A stretch of DNA of 64,000 nucleotides from Flavobacteriales bacterium (GTDB lineage Bacteria > Bacteroidota > Bacteroidia > UBA10329). Of the stretch, positions 1 through 8,255 are shown one piece after another. The notes under the pieces were generated by a model. The model was given only the letters and a program-made list of their open reading frames with translations. It was not told the origin of the DNA and searched no databases. The translations under genes and the position numbers were made by a program. Numbering within the stretch: position 1 is the stretch's first letter; each line of letters starts with the position of its first letter. Location: assembly GCA_020635495.1 (NCBI GenBank), contig JACJZQ010000001.1, positions 186,001 to 250,000 on the forward strand, read 5' to 3'.

Positions 1-1
1 T

Positions 2-2221
2 GCCGGAGAATACGTGAAGGCCGAGTATTACACGGACGAGGAGATCGCGGAAGAGACCAAGAAGCAGGGCCGCGACAATTACCTGTCGGTTGATGAGCGC
101 ATCGCCATCAAACTGAAGGAAGAGAACAAGGCTTTCCGTGTGGAGAAATACGTTCACAGCTACCCCCATTGCTGGAGAACGGACAAGCCCGTGCTATACT
201 ACCCGTTGGATTCATGGTTCATCAAGACCACTGAAGCAAAGGACAAGTTGATCGCGCTCAACAAGACCATCAACTGGAAACCGGAAAGCACAGGAACGGG
301 TCGTTTCGGAAACTGGCTGGAAAACCTTCAGGACTGGAACCTATCACGCAGCCGTTTCTGGGGGATTCCGTTGCCCATCTGGTCAACAGAAGACAAAGCC
401 GAGCGCAAATGCATCGGTTCGGTCGAAGAACTGAAAGCCGAATGCGAGAAAGCAGTTGCGGCAGGCGTAATGGAATCAAACCCGCTGGCCGATTTCGCGG
501 TCGGCAACATGGACGAGGCCAATTACAAGACATTCGACCTGCACCGTCCGTATATGGACGAGATCGTGCTGGTTTCTGAATCGGGCAAACCGATGAACCG
601 CGAGATGGACCTCATCGATGTGTGGTTCGATTCAGGGGCCATGCCGTACGCGCAGTTGCATTATCCGTTCGAGAACAAGGAATTGATCGATGGCAAAAGC
701 TATTATCCTGCCGACTTCATCGCGGAAGGCGTAGACCAGACGCGTGGTTGGTTCTTCACGCTGCATGCCATTGCTACCATGTGTTTTGATTCCGTGGCCT
801 ACAAGAATGTGGTCTCCAATGGACTGGTGCTTGATAAGAATGGACAGAAGATGTCCAAACGATTGGGGAATGCGGTCGACCCGTTCGAGACGTTGAAGCA
901 ATACGGCCCAGATGCCACGCGCTGGTACATGATCACCAACGCAGAGCCGTGGGACAATCTGAAATTCGACATTGAGGGGATTTCCGAAGTGCAGCGCAAG
1001 TTCTTCGGAACGCTTTACAACACCTACGGCTTCTATGCGCTTTACGCGAACATTGATGGGTACGATTTCAGCGAAGCGGAGGTTCCCGTTTCGGAACGGC
1101 CAGAAATTGACCGTTGGATCATGTCCAAACTCAACTCGCTGATTGCAGAGGTGGATGAGCATTACATGGCGTTCGAGCCCAAAAAGGCTGGTCGCGCCAT
1201 TCAGGAATTCGTGAACGAGAACCTCAGTAATTGGTACGTTCGTCTGTGCCGAAGAAGATTCTGGAAAGGAGAGCCATCGAAAGACAAATCATCAGCCTAC
1301 CAAACGTTGTATACCTGTTTGGATGTCATCGCGAAGCTGATGAGTCCTATTGCCCCGTTCTATGCGGATAAGCTTTTCTTGGACCTGAACGCGGTTACTG
1401 GAAAAGATGAATCAGAGTCGGTTCATTTGGCTGAAATACCAGTTGCGGTTCAGGAACAAATTGATGTGGACCTGGAGGAGCGAATGGAAATTGCGCAGCA
1501 GGTCACTTCATTGATTTTGAGCATTCGTAAAAAAGAAAGTAAACGCGTTCGTCAGCCGTTGGCCAAAGTGATGGTTCCGATACTGAATGAAAAGTTCGAA
1601 CGCCAACTGAAAGCGGTTGAAGAACTGATTCTTTCTGAAGTCAATGTGAAGGAGTTGGAATACTTAAGAGAAACCGCGGGTGTTATTGAAAAGAGCATCA
1701 AGCCTAACTTCAAAGTTCTTGGCCCAAAATATGGCAAGCAGATGAAGCAAATTGCTGTGGAGGTCGGCAAGATGAATCAAGAGGAGATAACGAAACTGGA
1801 ATCTACAGGAGCATACTCAATTGCGATAGCAGAAGAGAAAATAGACCTCACTTTGGATGACGTTGAGATTACTTCAAAAGATATTCCTGGGTGGTCGGTG
1901 GCATCTGAAGCAGGAATAACGGTTGCACTTGACCTGACAATAACTGATGAACTGCGACAAGAGGGTCTTGCGCGGGAGTTGGTGAATCGTATTCAGAACA
2001 TCAGAAAAGAGAAAGGACTGGAAGTGACAGACCGAATTTTTCTAACCATTCAGGAGGCGTCAGAAATCAGGGAGGCTGTAACTAACAATCTTAAATATAT
2101 TTGCGCGGAAACGCTGGCGGAGGAACTGGAGATTGTTCCGACATTGGATTCACCTGGCTCGGTCATGGTGGAGCTCGTAGACAATCTTAAAACACAGATA
2201 AATATTAGTACATTGAATTAA
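2..2221 (+). CDS. ileS: Isoleucyl-tRNA synthetase, C-terminal part (5' truncated by window edge)
   Basis: Class Ia synthetase that charges tRNA-Ile in the cytosol. The reading frame is open to the first base of the window, so the start, the HIGH motif and part of the Rossmann/editing region lie upstream. Visible landmarks are the catalytic-core segment GVDQTRGWFFTLH near 730-770 and the KMSKS loop, here KMSKR, at 848-862. A helical anticodon-binding domain follows, then the long C-terminal extension that Bacteroidota IleS proteins usually carry. The stop is 13 bases before the DksA-like gene, so the two are probably cotranscribed; the order ileS, dksA-like, lspA is common in this phylum. Identity is firm from the KMSKR context and the length. 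Confidence 0.96.
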   Translation, partial: AGEYVKAEYYTDEEIAEETKKQGRDNYLSVDERIAIKLKEENKAFRVEKYVHSYPHCWRTDKPVLYYPLDSWFIKTTEAKDKLIALNKTINWKPESTGTGRFGNWLENLQDWNLSRSRFWGIPLPIWSTEDKAERKCIGSVEELKAECEKAVAAGVMESNPLADFAVGNMDEANYKTFDLHRPYMDEIVLVSESGKPMNREMDLIDVWFDSGAMPYAQLHYPFENKELIDGKSYYPADFIAEGVDQTRGWFFTLHAIATMCFDSVAYKNVVSNGLVLDKNGQKMSKRLGNAVDPFETLKQYGPDATRWYMITNAEPWDNLKFDIEGISEVQRKFFGTLYNTYGFYALYANIDGYDFSEAEVPVSERPEIDRWIMSKLNSLIAEVDEHYMAFEPKKAGRAIQEFVNENLSNWYVRLCRRRFWKGEPSKDKSSAYQTLYTCLDVIAKLMSPIAPFYADKLFLDLNAVTGKDESESVHLAEIPVAVQEQIDVDLEERMEIAQQVTSLILSIRKKESKRVRQPLAKVMVPILNEKFERQLKAVEELILSEVNVKELEYLRETAGVIEKSIKPNFKVLGPKYGKQMKQIAVEVGKMNQEEITKLESTGAYSIAIAEEKIDLTLDDVEITSKDIPGWSVASEAGITVALDLTITDELRQEGLARELVNRIQNIRKEKGLEVTDRIFLTIQEASEIREAVTNNLKYICAETLAEELEIVPTLDSPGSVMVELVDNLKTQINISTLN

Positions 2222-2234
2222 AGACCATTAGACC

Positions 2235-2612
2235 ATGGCAGAAAAGACAAAATATTCGAAGGACGAGCTTGAAGAGTTCAAGGGAATTATCAATGAGAAG
2301 CTTGATAAGGCAAAAGAGGATTTACAATTGTTGGTAGATCAACTTTCTCACAAAGACGACCACGGTACTGATGACACATCTCCAACGTTCAAGTTGATGG
2401 ACGAGGGTTCTGAGGTGCTTTCCAGAGAAGAGATCAATCAGCTTGCAGCTAGACAGCAGAAATTCATACAAAGTTTGGATAACGCATTGGTGCGGATTGA
2501 AAATGGAACCTATGGAATTTGCAGAGCCACTGGAAAACTAATTGCGAAGGAGCGTTTGCGCATTGTGCCTCATGCAACACTTAGCATTGAGGCTAAGAAC
2601 GCTCAAAACTAA
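2235..2612 (+). CDS. TraR/DksA-family regulator lacking the zinc cysteines
   Basis: Protein of 125 residues with an acidic N-terminal coiled-coil region and a C-terminal DksA-type module (ENGTYGICRATGKLI, then ERLRIVPHATLSIEAK). In classical DksA/TraR proteins four cysteines bind zinc; here only the cysteine in GICR is left, and the later CxxC is replaced by S-I-E. This form recurs in Bacteroidota, so the fold is probably kept without zinc. Expected role: binding the RNA polymerase secondary channel to adjust transcription, inferred from the family. It sits between ileS and lspA and is followed by an intrinsic terminator. Confidence 0.88.
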   Translation: MAEKTKYSKDELEEFKGIINEKLDKAKEDLQLLVDQLSHKDDHGTDDTSPTFKLMDEGSEVLSREEINQLAARQQKFIQSLDNALVRIENGTYGICRATGKLIAKERLRIVPHATLSIEAKNAQN

Positions 2613-2632
2613 CGTATTAGAACAGGTATTTT

Positions 2633-2659
2633 AAGAGGCCGAAAGGCCTCTTTTGTTTT
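2633..2659 (+). terminator. Intrinsic terminator after the DksA-like gene
   Basis: Perfect 8-bp stem AAGAGGCC / GGCCTCTT with a GAAA tetraloop at 2633-2652, followed by TTGTTTT. It ends only 6 bases before the lspA start, so lspA is expressed by read-through or from a start site very close to its own ATG. Confidence 0.85.
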
Positions 2660-2665
2660 GCGGAC

Positions 2666-3259
2666 ATGAAAAGGGCTTTGTCAATCATATTTGGTGTTCT
2701 GCTCCTTGATCAGACCCTAAAGGTCTGGGTCAAAACCACCATGGTCTTGGGTCAAGAGCACATCATCTTTGATTGGTTTATCATTCACTTTACCGAGAAT
2801 GTTGGGATGGCCTTTGGGATGCAGTTGGGAGGAGATTACGGCAAATTGTTTCTAAGTGTGTTTAGAATCTTTGCTGTAGTTGCGATTGGGGTCTACTTGC
2901 ACTCGCTGATAAGAAGAGGGACGGCTAATGTCGTTATCGTATCACTTTCATTGGTTTTTGCGGGTGCGCTTGGTAATATCATCGACAGCACCTTCTACGG
3001 ACTACTCTTTTCGGATAGCTATGGACATACTGCCACTTTCATGCCCGCTGAAGGTGGTTATGCGGGCGTTCTGCATGGAAGGGTGGTAGACATGTTTTAT
3101 TTCCCTCTTTTTGAAGGGAGATTTCCTGAGTGGATCCCGTATGTTGGTGGAGACCGCTTTCTATTCTTCAACGCCATTTTCAATATAGCCGATTCGGCCA
3201 TTACCGTAGGTATGGCATTGATAATCATCTTTCAGAAGCACTTTCTGAAAGAAGGATGA
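2666..3259 (+). CDS. lspA: Lipoprotein signal peptidase (signal peptidase II)
   Basis: Inner-membrane aspartyl protease that removes signal peptides from prolipoproteins after diacylglyceryl transfer. The 197 residues carry family signatures: LDQTLKVWVK near the N-terminus, FTENVGMAFGM, GNIIDS with catalytic Asp107 and FNIADS with catalytic Asp176. Four hydrophobic helices are visible. The protein is longer than E. coli LspA because of an insert of about 40 residues between the two catalytic motifs, as is usual in Bacteroidota. The window encodes many lipoprotein substrates. The start is the only ATG that keeps the first helix. Confidence 0.95.
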   Translation: MKRALSIIFGVLLLDQTLKVWVKTTMVLGQEHIIFDWFIIHFTENVGMAFGMQLGGDYGKLFLSVFRIFAVVAIGVYLHSLIRRGTANVVIVSLSLVFAGALGNIIDSTFYGLLFSDSYGHTATFMPAEGGYAGVLHGRVVDMFYFPLFEGRFPEWIPYVGGDRFLFFNAIFNIADSAITVGMALIIIFQKHFLKEG

Positions 3260-3272
3260 CCTGTAAGCTGTA

Positions 3273-3350
3273 TCACACGGTCTCCTCCAAGAGGAGGAAA
3301 TAGATGTAACTCATCAATACGCTTGCAAAAAGAAGTGCGGTAAGTAACAT
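3273..3350 (-). CDS. Possible 25-residue single-span membrane peptide
   Basis: ATG at 3350 to TGA at 3273 encodes 25 residues: a hydrophobic stretch (LLTALLFASVLMSYIYFLLL) closed by acidic LEETV. The size and pattern recall KdpF- or CcoS-like single-helix proteins, but no kdp or cco gene is nearby. No clear ribosome-binding site is seen, although Bacteroidota often lack one. A 13-bp palindrome lies 14 bases upstream of the start. A chance open frame is quite possible. Confidence 0.25.
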   Translation of the reverse strand: MLLTALLFASVLMSYIYFLLLEETV

Positions 3351-3633
3351 GGCGGGGTGGTTTGTAACAATGTTACTTTAAAACCCCTTGGTCAAAACGA
3401 AATCACTCCCCGAGTTATAAACAATAGAAAGGCTGAGTTCTAGTTTGACCGTGTTGATATCTTCAACACAACCCATTCTGAAATAATTGAGGTTACACAT
3501 AACGAAGGACCGCCTATGAATAAATTGCAACAGCGTTAATTTGCATCTCACGACTTTTAAGACTCCTAGTAACACTCATGGTCTAGCGGTGAAGAGGTAA
3601 ATTATCATTCACTTCTGCATACTGACAAAAGAA

Positions 3634-3666
3634 AAGCCCTGATTCGTAGGACACGAATCAGGGCTT
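3634..3666 (-). terminator. Terminator of the 600-residue T9SS cargo gene
   Basis: A 14-bp perfect stem, AAGCCCTGATTCGT paired with ACGAATCAGGGCTT, with a 5-base loop. On the minus strand it is followed by a T-rich run (TTCTTTT). It lies 25 bases after the stop at 3691. Confidence 0.88.
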
Positions 3667-3690
3667 AGCTGATTTTGTTAAAACAATTAC

Positions 3691-5493
3691 TTAGAGAACA
3701 ACCTTCTTCGTCACAGGTTTTTCATTCACCAATGCTCTAAGGATATACGTTCCAGTAGCCAAATTGTTAAGGTCGATTTCGTTCTTCCCTTCATTTAGGT
3801 TGCTAGTTTGGAAAACCAGATTACCAATGGCATCAAAAACCTCCAATTGGGCTTTGCCATCTAGTTCGGGGAGGAAGATTATGGCGTTTCGATCGTAAGC
3901 ATACAACAGGATTTCATCACCGGTATACATTGGTTCTGCATCGGGCCCCAGTCTAAAATGAAGCAGAAATCTTTCAGGGTCATCAGACTCATCTGCATTG
4001 AAAGTATAAACTGGGTTTACTGTTAACTCTTGTATAATCTTGGTTTTAAGATCTTCCAGGTAAACATGGGCTTCTACATTGAATTGGTCTAGATGTTTAG
4101 CGGTGAACTTAAATTCTCCCGAGATACCAGGGATAAGATCCATGGGTACGGTCATCGGATAGTCCTCTAAACTGAGGGAGTTAATGGAGTACTTAGTGTT
4201 TCTAAGTCGGGTCTGTAGCGTTGGTTGCGCTCCAGGTGCCTTCAGCTTGTTGGCATCATCCATCGAGTCAAAGCCATTGGTAAAATCTTGTCCAAAGCGT
4301 ACCCTTGTCTTATCCGCAAACCCACCAGCCTCAACTATTATGTCGAAAGTATTGCTTAGGTCTTCTTTGTAGAAGTATGGGTCTCCTAAGTCGCGGTACG
4401 ATTGAGGTAGAGCAAAAGATGCTGGTCCACCAGATACCCGAACAAAAAAGCCTTGTTGAGAAGCTATCAACGCGTTCATTGGCGGTAAAACAGGCTGGTA
4501 AGTGCCATAGAAGCTCCCAGTGGTTTCCCAGAACTGAGCTTGTCCGTCAAAGCCAGCTGGGGGTGCAGACCACCGTATGGGAGATGGAAATGGGTTGCTA
4601 ACCAAATGCCACCCATCTCCTTCTGGTGTTCCAGAATTAGTCAATCCTGAATATGATACGGTTGAAAATTCTGATGTATTACCAACGTTTCCAGCGGTTT
4701 CAAATGTAAAATCCAACTGATTTGCTGTAATTACGGCATAACCCCTTGCATTTTGCATTATTCCGGAACTTCTTATAAACCATCCCGATTGATCACACCC
4801 AGGGACTATCCAAGGACCTTCCTCATGCCATTCAAACATAGATCCATAAGGAGAACTTCCGTCAATGGCCGTAGGTGAGCAACTTGGAAGCGGAATTACC
4901 GGCCAACCATCTGGACCATAAAGATTAAACTCGGACAACTCCAAAAGATTACAATTATTTACGGCACTACCAACATAGTGGAATCCAGGTTCTTGGCCGA
5001 TGTACCTTTGAACACGTAAATTTCCTGATAACACACCGTCTAGAGATGGGTCTGAAAAGTCATCAACCAACCCGGTTTCTGAAACTGTAGAGGCAATAAC
5101 TAAGTTACCATTAGCATTCATCGTACCATCATCCAGTCTTAGTATACCATGGACATTGGTTGTACCACTTGTGACTGTAGCGGTCCCAGATGGTTTTTCA
5201 ACTTCCAGAACCCCATAGAATCTCGAGAGACCTGTAACAGACTGTGCTCCCGCCCCGTCCAGCACAACCAACTCATCAATTTCAGCGGTTCCGGAGTTAT
5301 TGAAGTTCCCTGATACACGAACCTCACTCGCATTATGAATGGTTCCGCTAGGTCGATTATCAAAATGATTATCTACGTTGAGAACAACCCCTGATTCGAT
5401 ATAGAGGTTCGTGCCATTCGTGAGGCCCTGACCGAATACAGCCGAGCTCACAATTAATAAACCTATGCTAAACAAAATATACTTGTGCCCCAT
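3691..5493 (-). CDS. Secreted protein with T9SS type A sorting domain
   Basis: Protein of 600 residues with an N-terminal signal peptide ending near VFGQG. The C-terminal domain of about 75 residues has the features of T9SS type A sorting signals: EVFDAIGNLVFQTSNL, then LATGTYILRALV and the basic end KPVTKKVVL. The N-terminal 150 residues are rich in short beta segments with repeated NASEVRVSGNFNNSG-like stretches, suggesting a beta-solenoid. The protein is probably moved across the outer membrane and either anchored or released. No enzymatic motif was recognised. The stop is followed by a strong terminator. The precise function is unknown. Confidence 0.85.
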   Translation of the reverse strand: MGHKYILFSIGLLIVSSAVFGQGLTNGTNLYIESGVVLNVDNHFDNRPSGTIHNASEVRVSGNFNNSGTAEIDELVVLDGAGAQSVTGLSRFYGVLEVEKPSGTATVTSGTTNVHGILRLDDGTMNANGNLVIASTVSETGLVDDFSDPSLDGVLSGNLRVQRYIGQEPGFHYVGSAVNNCNLLELSEFNLYGPDGWPVIPLPSCSPTAIDGSSPYGSMFEWHEEGPWIVPGCDQSGWFIRSSGIMQNARGYAVITANQLDFTFETAGNVGNTSEFSTVSYSGLTNSGTPEGDGWHLVSNPFPSPIRWSAPPAGFDGQAQFWETTGSFYGTYQPVLPPMNALIASQQGFFVRVSGGPASFALPQSYRDLGDPYFYKEDLSNTFDIIVEAGGFADKTRVRFGQDFTNGFDSMDDANKLKAPGAQPTLQTRLRNTKYSINSLSLEDYPMTVPMDLIPGISGEFKFTAKHLDQFNVEAHVYLEDLKTKIIQELTVNPVYTFNADESDDPERFLLHFRLGPDAEPMYTGDEILLYAYDRNAIIFLPELDGKAQLEVFDAIGNLVFQTSNLNEGKNEIDLNNLATGTYILRALVNEKPVTKKVVL

Positions 5494-5531
5494 TTGAGAT
5501 ACCTTTTTTGATATTACGCTAATTTATAAAC

Positions 5532-5556
5532 TTATCAATACATGTAACATTGATAA
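5532..5556. repeat. 8-bp inverted repeat between two secreted-protein genes
   Basis: TTATCAAT (5532-5539) and ATTGATAA (5549-5556) form a perfect inverted repeat around 9 bases that include the palindrome ACATGT. It lies upstream of the 600-residue cargo gene and just downstream of the next gene's stop, with no T-run, so it looks more like an operator than a terminator. Confidence 0.45.
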
Positions 5557-5573
5557 CAGGTTGTGAGACCTGG

Positions 5574-7202
5574 CTATTTTCGAATGATTGAATATTCCAA
5601 TCGGTGAAAGTCCACCGGGGTACGGCTTCCCAAAGGGCAGTTTTCCTTGTATGATTTGCCAGAACCAGAAATGACGAACGTCCCGATTGTTTCTATTTGC
5701 GCCCCATTGTGATATTGGATTGCTTCGCCCATGTTGTCGTCTTCACACCCGCCATAGCCTACCGGCGTTGGGTCTAACATGAGGTCGTTTATACGGTTTT
5801 TGGTGCTTGAAGTACATTCGGAATATTGATCTACAATGTGCCCCATGACCTTATCAACACCATCGGCCTCCCATCCTCCGACATATACCCGAAACTCCCG
5901 GCCCTGTGGCACATGAACGGTTATAGATTTCTTAATTTTCCAATTCCGTTTTATTGTACGTCCAAGCCCAGCTTTGAGAATGTCTTGACTGTTGGAAACG
6001 TATTCGTTTAAGAAAAGATAGTTTCCACCTACGTCTGCGAACAAACGCAACTCTGCAGGAGTAAGAAAGAACACCTCTGATAGCCGTCTGATTTTCAGTT
6101 TGTGCAAGTCAACCTGGTAAGTGGTTATCAAGAAATCATCGGAAATGCCATTTCCCTCATCCCAATACAGATAGAGTGTTTTTCCGTATACCAAAGTGTC
6201 AGGCTGATTTGAAGAAGCCCAAGGAATTCGGATTGACGCACCAGCAGAATCAGCACTACTGAATAGCAAAATGTCTGTTTGGCCTGAGTAACTGTTTCCC
6301 TTTCGGTCAACCAGTTTGAATTTGAGACGAGAGTTTTCTGATGGGCGAGGAAGTGTTTGCATCACTTTAAACAGGTAATCCTTCGAGCTCATTTTCACGG
6401 GCCTTACCCAATCTCCTGTGTCTTGGTTGTTGTAGAACGCGCTACCGTCTCCATTGGCATAAATGTCAATTCTTGTGGCAAAAACGGAATCGCCCTTTTC
6501 AGACAGAATCTTGTCTGGTAGATTCCTTCTGGTTGCCAATAACCTCATAGGATGAATTTCAGTTTTAGCTGGTGGGTGGCCGCGGTCCCATATCCAAAGA
6601 CCCTCAACGTGAACCCAATCACCAGCGGTAGGCCAATTCCAAATGATGTCGTAACGTTCGTGACCTGCCGAGGCAAAACCAGCAGAACCACCTTTTCTGC
6701 AAACGGATGCGTGCTTATTCCCTTTGTTACCAGCAGCCAAACCACTCTCCCATTCACAATGAACCCAATCCCTAACTACGGTATCTCGTATTTCATCACC
6801 GTTATCGCTCTTTGATATCTTGATATACCGAGACAGTAGGTTTCTGTACCCTCGGTCTGGAAAAACGTTGAAAGAAAAGTCGTGGGTGTAATGGTATAGT
6901 GGCAGGTCTTCGAAACTTACGTGAGGCACCCCGAATTCGTATCCCAAATGACCTTCAATTGGCATGACCTGCCCCTCCAGTACAACCACCGTATCATGAT
7001 TTACCACAGGTCGCCAAGAAGGAAGAATCAGACTTATATCAATGATGTTCTTGAAGCCATATACCTTCATTGTGTCTATGCATGGGTAGATGCCAATATT
7101 GGCCTCATTGGACCAACGAAGGTTGTCAGGATAAGAGAACGGGTCTTGTGCCCTGGCGCCTAGGCTGAGCAGAATGAGAGCTACCGAGACGAGCCTTTTC
7201 AT
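5574..7202 (-). CDS. Secreted protein of unknown function, coupled to asd
   Basis: Protein of 542 residues with a clear signal peptide (MKRLVSVALILLSLGARAQ). I do not recognise the family. The most notable segment, near residues 205-225, reads WIWDRGHPPAKTEIHPMR and is rich in D, H, E and R in the manner of a metal or catalytic site. Several cysteines (for example PCID, SVCRKG, GGCEDD) suggest disulphides. No T9SS sorting domain is visible at the C-terminus. Its ATG overlaps the asd stop in an ATGA quartet (7199-7202), so translation is probably coupled to asd. No functional link between the two is evident. Confidence 0.8.
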   Translation of the reverse strand: MKRLVSVALILLSLGARAQDPFSYPDNLRWSNEANIGIYPCIDTMKVYGFKNIIDISLILPSWRPVVNHDTVVVLEGQVMPIEGHLGYEFGVPHVSFEDLPLYHYTHDFSFNVFPDRGYRNLLSRYIKISKSDNGDEIRDTVVRDWVHCEWESGLAAGNKGNKHASVCRKGGSAGFASAGHERYDIIWNWPTAGDWVHVEGLWIWDRGHPPAKTEIHPMRLLATRRNLPDKILSEKGDSVFATRIDIYANGDGSAFYNNQDTGDWVRPVKMSSKDYLFKVMQTLPRPSENSRLKFKLVDRKGNSYSGQTDILLFSSADSAGASIRIPWASSNQPDTLVYGKTLYLYWDEGNGISDDFLITTYQVDLHKLKIRRLSEVFFLTPAELRLFADVGGNYLFLNEYVSNSQDILKAGLGRTIKRNWKIKKSITVHVPQGREFRVYVGGWEADGVDKVMGHIVDQYSECTSSTKNRINDLMLDPTPVGYGGCEDDNMGEAIQYHNGAQIETIGTFVISGSGKSYKENCPLGSRTPVDFHRLEYSIIRK

Positions 7203-8182
7203 TTGGCCAAAAGCAATTCAAGTATTTGAACAGCATTAGTGGCAGCGCCTTTTCTCAGATTGTCCGAAACAACCCAAAGATTGAATGCATTCTTTTCACT
7301 TTCGTCTCTACGAATTCTCCCAACAAACACGTCATCTTTTCCTTGGGCATGGGCTGGCAGAGGGTAAATGTTTCCGGTTGTGTCGTCTTGTATTACAACC
7401 CCAGGAGATTGGGCAAGGACAGCTCTGATTTCTTCAACCGAAGTTCGTTTGTTAAAGGTAACATTGACAGATTCAGAATGGCCACCCACAACCGGCACCC
7501 GCACAGCGGTAGCCGTTACCCGTAATTCAGGAACACCCAAGATTTTCCGGCTCTCGTTTACCAACTTCATTTCTTCCTTGGTGTAGCCGTTTTCCAGAAA
7601 AACATCACAGTGAGGGATGCAGTTTCTGTGGATCTGATGCGGATATGCTGGAGAATCGACCACAACACCCTGTTCCTCCCTTTCCAATTGCTCTATTCCA
7701 GGTTTACCGGTCCCGGTAACGGATTGATATGTACTGATGACAACCCGCTCTAGTCCAAAGGCCTTGTGTAAAGGAGACAAAGCAACTACCAATTGAATGG
7801 TAGAACAGTTCGGGTTGGCAATTATCTTGGAATCAGCATTAATCGAGTTGGGATTAACCTCTGGCACCACCAATGGTACATTTGGATCCATTCGCCAAGC
7901 AGATGAGTTGTCGATAACGGTAGTGCCGACCTCTACAAATTTCGGAGCCCAATTCAGCGAAGTTGTTCCTCCGGCCGAGAAAAGGGCAACATTCGGTTTC
8001 AGTGAAACGGCCTGATCAATTCCGATAACTTTAACTGGCCTTCCATGGAACACAATTGAGGTGCCAATAGACTTCTGAGAAGCAACAGGAAACAGTTCAG
8101 AGATTACAATTTTACGCTCTTCTAAAACCTTGAGCATTTCTCTGCCCACCAGTCCTGTGGCTCCTACTACTGCAACTCTCAT
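7199..8182 (-). CDS. asd: Aspartate-semialdehyde dehydrogenase
   Basis: Cytosolic NADPH-dependent enzyme of the aspartate pathway, giving aspartate semialdehyde for lysine/diaminopimelate, threonine and methionine. The N-terminal nucleotide-binding motif VGATGLVGREML is followed by the active-site segment ANPNCSTIQ with nucleophile Cys126. The late segment VPVVGGHSESVNV carries the usual substrate-binding and catalytic His/Ser/Glu. At 327 residues it is of normal length. It is the first gene of a two-gene unit with the secreted protein downstream. The -7 box on the minus strand, TACTTTTG (8218-8225), overlaps the divergent promoter of the lamin-tail protein. Confidence 0.96.
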   Translation of the reverse strand: MRVAVVGATGLVGREMLKVLEERKIVISELFPVASQKSIGTSIVFHGRPVKVIGIDQAVSLKPNVALFSAGGTTSLNWAPKFVEVGTTVIDNSSAWRMDPNVPLVVPEVNPNSINADSKIIANPNCSTIQLVVALSPLHKAFGLERVVISTYQSVTGTGKPGIEQLEREEQGVVVDSPAYPHQIHRNCIPHCDVFLENGYTKEEMKLVNESRKILGVPELRVTATAVRVPVVGGHSESVNVTFNKRTSVEEIRAVLAQSPGVVIQDDTTGNIYPLPAHAQGKDDVFVGRIRRDESEKNAFNLWVVSDNLRKGAATNAVQILELLLAK

Positions 8183-8217
8183 AATTCGCTAACGAAAGGT
8201 TAATTCTAAGGGGGTAT

Positions 8218-8234
8218 CAAAAGTACTATATTTA
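8218..8234. promoter_or_regulatory. Overlapping divergent -7 boxes
   Basis: Minus strand: TACTTTTG (complement of 8218-8225) for asd. Plus strand: TATATTTA (8227-8234) for the lamin-tail gene. Both match the Bacteroidota -7 consensus TAnnTTTG, the second with one mismatch. Nearly abutting back-to-back promoters imply competition between polymerases. Confidence 0.5.
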
Positions 8235-8255
8235 CCTCCCTTGGCTTTGGGAAAA

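Larger units (their letters stand above)
3260..3690. other. 430-base intergenic stretch
   Basis: There is no convincing full-length gene. It holds a 13-bp palindrome GTAACAATGTTAC (3364-3376), a possible 25-residue hydrophobic reading frame on the minus strand (3273-3350), a minus-strand open stretch ending at 3378 whose last 30 or so residues look protein-like but match nothing I recognise, and the terminator of the downstream minus-strand gene (3634-3666). Confidence 0.6.

Noticed and set aside
3378..3575. 65-residue minus-strand frame as a full gene
   Set aside because: The start is a GTG without promoter or ribosome site, the first half has poor composition, and no family matches. Only the tail is kept as a weak observation.
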